Of a stretch of 64,000 nucleotides of DNA, positions 60,633 to 64,000 are shown in pieces; within the stretch, counting starts at the first letter, position 1, and every line of letters starts with the position of its first letter. Made by a program: the position numbers and the translations under genes. The notes below the pieces were generated by a model, which worked only from the letters and a program-made list of their open reading frames with translations, did not search any database and was not told the origin of the DNA. The DNA is taken from the NCBI GenBank assembly GCA_031426815.1, contig JASJPG010000030.1, forward strand, positions 16,571-80,570, written 5' to 3'. The stretch is from PFJX01 sp031426815. GTDB lineage: Bacteria > Pseudomonadota > Gammaproteobacteria > Burkholderiales > Thiobacillaceae.

Positions 60633-61945
60633 CATCCAGATTCGAGCCGCTTGTCCTGCTTAACCGGGGTCTCGCCAGACTTGGCGAGACCCAGCGCAAC
60701 GGCCTCGATCGGGTCTTGCAAGCCACATTGACCGCCTGGCGGCTGTTCGTCAAAAACGAGTTGCAGAACCACGCCGCCGCCACCGCCTTCTATTTCCTAC
60801 TCTCCGCCGCGCCGCTGGTGTTGCTGCTGACCTATGCGGCCCAGTATCTGGCCGTGCTGGCCGAAACCTCGACGCCGGCGGTGTTCCTGTTGGCGGCTTT
60901 GTATCAGCAATTCAGCCTCGATCAACTCTCGGCGTTGGGCGTGATTCCGCAGAAAGCCCAGGTGGCGGCCGGCGGCGTCGGCCTGTTGACGCTGGTGCTG
61001 TCGTCGCGCGGTCTGGTCAATGCGGTGCAGAGCGCTTTCCGGGTGATCTTTCCGGACGAATCGAAACGCCCTTTCGTACTCAACTGGGTGTTGCCGCTGG
61101 TGATCATTCCGGTGGTGTTCGGTCTGGTGGCGGTGGCGGTGATCGCGCAGGCCAGCCTGACCTTCCTTGCCAACATCGAATTGCTCGGCGCGGCGCGTAG
61201 CGTATTTCTGAAAGGACTCAACCTCCTGTTCGCGCTGTTGGTGGTGTGGGGCCTGTTCTATACCGCCTTGCGCCGCCTGCCGCTGCACCGGCCGCCGCCA
61301 CGCCCGACCATGTTGGTCAGTGCCTTGGCCACGCTGACGCTGGCGACCTTGTTTTACGGTTTCGGCGTGTTCTTCCAGGTCGAGAAATATCAGGCGGTCT
61401 ATGGCGCCCTGGGCGGCGTCGTGTTCATTCTGATCGGTGCCTATTTCGCCTGCCTGGCCTTCTATTTCTGGGCGCAGTTTCTCTACGCGCTGACCAAGGT
61501 CGACGTCGCCGCACTGGAAAAGCTGTTCCTGGGCAGCGCCGGCGAAGGTGCCAATCGCCTGGAATCCATCGTCTTCGCCCGTTCCAACCGACTATTGGCG
61601 AAATACGGCCGGCATTTCGCGGTTGGCGAAACGCTGATCCAGGAAGGCGACAACTCGCGCGAAGCGTTCTTCCTCTACGCCGGCAAGGCGGCGGTGTTCA
61701 AGCAATTCGCCGAAGGTGAAAAGCGCTTGATGGAACTGGGGGAAGGCAGCCTGCTCGGCGAAATGGCCTACCTGCTGAACGAACCGCGCACCGCCAGCGT
61801 GCGTGCGGAAACCGAAGTCACCGCACTGGTGTTGCCGCCCGCCATGCTGGAAGAATTGATGCGCTATTCGGCGCCGCTGTCACGCCGCATCATCGGCTCG
61901 CTGGCGCAGCGTTTGATGCGGATGAATCAGTCGGCGCGCGGGTAA
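60629..61945 (+). CDS. YihY-family membrane protein fused to a cyclic-nucleotide-binding domain
   Basis: Residues about 35-310 form a YihY/RNase BN-like membrane domain with six helices, including HAAATAFYFLLSAAPLVLLL and GAYFACLAFYFWAQFLYAL. Residues about 335-435 form a cyclic-nucleotide-binding domain: ETLIQEGDNSREAFFLYAG, then GEMAYLLNEPRTASVRAET, in which the Glu and Arg of the phosphate-binding cassette are present. The domain end RRIIGSLAQRLMRMNQ is typical. ATG at 60629 overlaps the kinase stop as ATGA. A cyclic nucleotide or related ligand may control the membrane domain; what that domain does is not established. Confidence 0.82.
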   Translation: MTSRFEPLVLLNRGLARLGETQRNGLDRVLQATLTAWRLFVKNELQNHAAATAFYFLLSAAPLVLLLTYAAQYLAVLAETSTPAVFLLAALYQQFSLDQLSALGVIPQKAQVAAGGVGLLTLVLSSRGLVNAVQSAFRVIFPDESKRPFVLNWVLPLVIIPVVFGLVAVAVIAQASLTFLANIELLGAARSVFLKGLNLLFALLVVWGLFYTALRRLPLHRPPPRPTMLVSALATLTLATLFYGFGVFFQVEKYQAVYGALGGVVFILIGAYFACLAFYFWAQFLYALTKVDVAALEKLFLGSAGEGANRLESIVFARSNRLLAKYGRHFAVGETLIQEGDNSREAFFLYAGKAAVFKQFAEGEKRLMELGEGSLLGEMAYLLNEPRTASVRAETEVTALVLPPAMLEELMRYSAPLSRRIIGSLAQRLMRMNQSARG

Positions 61946-61970
61946 CGCCGATTCACCTTCCGACACCACT

Positions 61971-62032
61971 CGTAGGAGCGCCTTCCAAGGCGCGATTGTT
62001 CCAGACTTCGCGCCTTGGAAGGCGCTCCTACG
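61971..62032. repeat. GTAGG-type palindromic element between converging genes
   Basis: CGTAGGAGCGCCTTCCAAGG plus CGCGA (61971-61995) is an exact reverse complement of 62008-62032, giving perfect 25-base arms and a 12-base loop. It lies between the YihY-type gene and dnaJ, which converge, and should work as a terminator for both. This is the best-preserved copy of the family in the window. Confidence 0.9.
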
Positions 62033-62069
62033 ACACCGGCCCGCCGCCAGCTGATCCAGTCGTTTCGAC

Positions 62070-63194
62070 CTACTGCGCGAAGAACGCTTTCACCTTGTCC
62101 ATGAAGCCCTTCGCGCGCGGGTTGTGTTTGCCGTCGTGGCCGCTGCAACAGGTATCGAATTCGCGCAGCAATTCTCTTTGGCGGTCGGTCAGGTTGACCG
62201 GCGTTTCCACCACGACATGCGCCATCAGGTCGCCCGGATGCTGGCTGCGCACGCCCTTGATGCCCTTGCCGCGCAGACGGAACACCTTGCCGGATTGGGT
62301 TTCAGACGGAATCTTGATGCTGGCGTGGCCTTCCAGCGTCGGAATCTCAATCTCGCCGCCGAGTGCTGCGGTGGCGAAGGAAATCGGCATTTCGCAATGC
62401 AGATCGTCGTGGTCGCGCTGGAATACCTGATGCGATTTCAGATGAATCTGCACATACAGATCGCCCGGCGGGCCACCGTTGATGCCGGCTTCGCCCTCGC
62501 CTGACAGGCGGATGCGGTCGCCTTCGTCGACGCCGGACGGGATGCGCACCGATAAGGTCTTGTGTTTCTTGATGCGGCCTTCGCCGTGGCAATGCGAACA
62601 CGGGTCGGCAATCACCTTGCCGCTGCCGTGGCAACGCGGACACGCCTGTTGTACCGAGAAAAAACCCTGCTGCATGCGGACCTGGCCGTGGCCGCCGCAA
62701 GTCGGACAGGTGGTCGGCTCGGTGCCAGGCTTGGCGCCGGTGCCGTGGCAATGTTCGCATTCGGCGAGAACCGGAACGCGTATCTTGGTCTCGGTGCCGC
62801 GCGCGGCTTCTTCCAGCGAGATTTCCAAGTTGTAGCGCAGATCGGCGCCGCGATAGACGTGAGAACGGCCGCCGCGGGCGCCGCCGAAGACGTCGCCGAA
62901 AATGTCGGAAAACGCATCGGCGAAATCGCGGAAATTGCCGGAGCCGCCTGCGCCACCGCCCATCGACGCATCGACGCCGGCATGGCCGTATTGGTCGTAG
63001 GCCGCGCGTTTGTTGCCATCGGAAAGAATTTCGTAAGCCTCTTTCGCTTCCTTGAACTTCTCTTCCGAAGCCTTTTCGCCCTGATTGCGGTCAGGGTGAT
63101 GCTTCATGGCCAGTTTCTTGAATGCCTTCTTGATTTCTTCGTCGGAGGCGGTTTTTGCGACCCCAAGGACTTCGTAATAGTCTCTTTTTGACAT
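62070..63194 (-). CDS. dnaJ: chaperone protein DnaJ
   Basis: DnaJ delivers unfolded clients to DnaK and stimulates its ATPase. The 374-residue protein has the J domain with HPD (KHHPDRNQG, residues about 36-43), a Gly/Phe-rich linker (GNFRDFADAFSDIFGDVFGG), four CxxCxGxG zinc repeats (CEHCHGTG, CPTCGGHG, CPRCHGSG, CSHCHGEG) and the C-terminal substrate domain. Its order after dnaK is the normal one. A structured gap of about 100 bases separates the two genes. Confidence 0.97.
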   Translation of the reverse strand: MSKRDYYEVLGVAKTASDEEIKKAFKKLAMKHHPDRNQGEKASEEKFKEAKEAYEILSDGNKRAAYDQYGHAGVDASMGGGAGGSGNFRDFADAFSDIFGDVFGGARGGRSHVYRGADLRYNLEISLEEAARGTETKIRVPVLAECEHCHGTGAKPGTEPTTCPTCGGHGQVRMQQGFFSVQQACPRCHGSGKVIADPCSHCHGEGRIKKHKTLSVRIPSGVDEGDRIRLSGEGEAGINGGPPGDLYVQIHLKSHQVFQRDHDDLHCEMPISFATAALGGEIEIPTLEGHASIKIPSETQSGKVFRLRGKGIKGVRSQHPGDLMAHVVVETPVNLTDRQRELLREFDTCCSGHDGKHNPRAKGFMDKVKAFFAQ

Positions 63195-63266
63195 GCCTGA
63201 TTCCGTAATGTCGAAACTGAAAGGCCGAGTTGAAGGGAAGACCCCTTGAACCCGGCCAGTTTGAGC

Positions 63267-63287
63267 GACGCGATAAGCGCTCGCGTC
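63267..63287 (-). terminator. stem-loop between dnaK and dnaJ
   Basis: GACGCGA and TCGCGTC are perfect arms around a 7-base loop, and AGC/GCT extend the stem with a bulge. It starts 10 bases after the dnaK stop. There is no T-run, so it more likely protects the dnaK mRNA end or lowers dnaJ transcription than terminates fully. Confidence 0.4.
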
Positions 63288-63296
63288 CGCTGGAGC

Positions 63297-64000
<704 letters not shown>

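Overview
The window is a chromosomal segment of a GC-rich betaproteobacterium. The best support is the gene order sdhC-sdhD-sdhA-sdhB-sdhE-gltA followed by sucA, together with typical betaproteobacterial versions of recJ, mnmA, rimO, rluD, pgeF, bamD, relA, dapC, dapD, dnaK and dnaJ. A Nitrosomonadales or Rhodocyclales relative would fit, but no rRNA or tRNA gene is present, so the genus cannot be named. No CRISPR array, transposase or phage gene was seen. No stretch of more than 300 bases lacks a gene.

Region 1 (1-8727, minus strand) is a TCA-cycle block. It holds the 5' part of sucA, an intrinsic terminator, gltA, sdhE, sdhB, sdhA, sdhD and sdhC with a plausible sigma70 promoter, then an unusual helix-turn-helix/ferredoxin/flavin-reductase fusion that is divergent from recJ. 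Region 2 (8787-13973) has recJ on the plus strand facing a compact minus-strand operon: rimO, a DUF4160-DUF2442 pair that looks like a toxin-antitoxin module, a NudJ-like Nudix hydrolase and mnmA, joined by 4-bp overlaps or short gaps.

Region 3 (14138-37862, minus strand) is a complete Wzx/Wzy-type polysaccharide locus of about 24 kb. In transcription order it encodes an outer-membrane barrel, an SLBB export protein, a Wzz-like chain-length protein, nucleotide-sugar enzymes (gmd, fcl, a GalE-like epimerase, a 4,6-dehydratase, a UDP-sulfoquinovose-synthase-like enzyme and a VioA-like aminotransferase), a WbqC-family protein, two tandem paralogous beta-propeller glycosidase-like proteins, an acetyltransferase-methyltransferase fusion, a Wzx flippase, a methyltransferase, a GT2, an EpsG/Wzy-like polymerase, a GT4, a WecG/TagA-type transferase and a WecA-type initiator. 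The predicted product contains fucose or a related 6-deoxyhexose, probably an acylated 4-amino-4,6-dideoxy sugar, and probably sulfoquinovose. The middle of the locus (about 17.35-22.05 kb) is much more AT-rich than its surroundings.

Region 4 (37896-49135) is mostly housekeeping: a diiron MBL protein, a ZIP transporter, pgeF and rluD; bamD with a strong -10 box; monofunctional relA and a class II-like cytochrome c; a VOC protein and an EamA exporter; then dapC-dapD-HDOD. Region 5 (49132-61945) carries a 1181-residue 5-oxoprolinase-type enzyme, a small module of a helix-turn-helix regulator flanked by two short secreted or membrane peptides, a DUF1015 protein, and a three-gene signalling operon: HD-GYP response regulator, large hybrid histidine kinase, and a YihY membrane protein fused to a cyclic-nucleotide-binding domain. 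Region 6 (62070-64000, minus) is dnaJ and the 3' end of dnaK.

A family of short palindromes with GTAGG...CCTAC ends occurs four times. Three copies sit between converging gene ends, where they probably terminate transcription from both sides. The fourth lies in frame inside gmd and adds about 24 residues to the protein.
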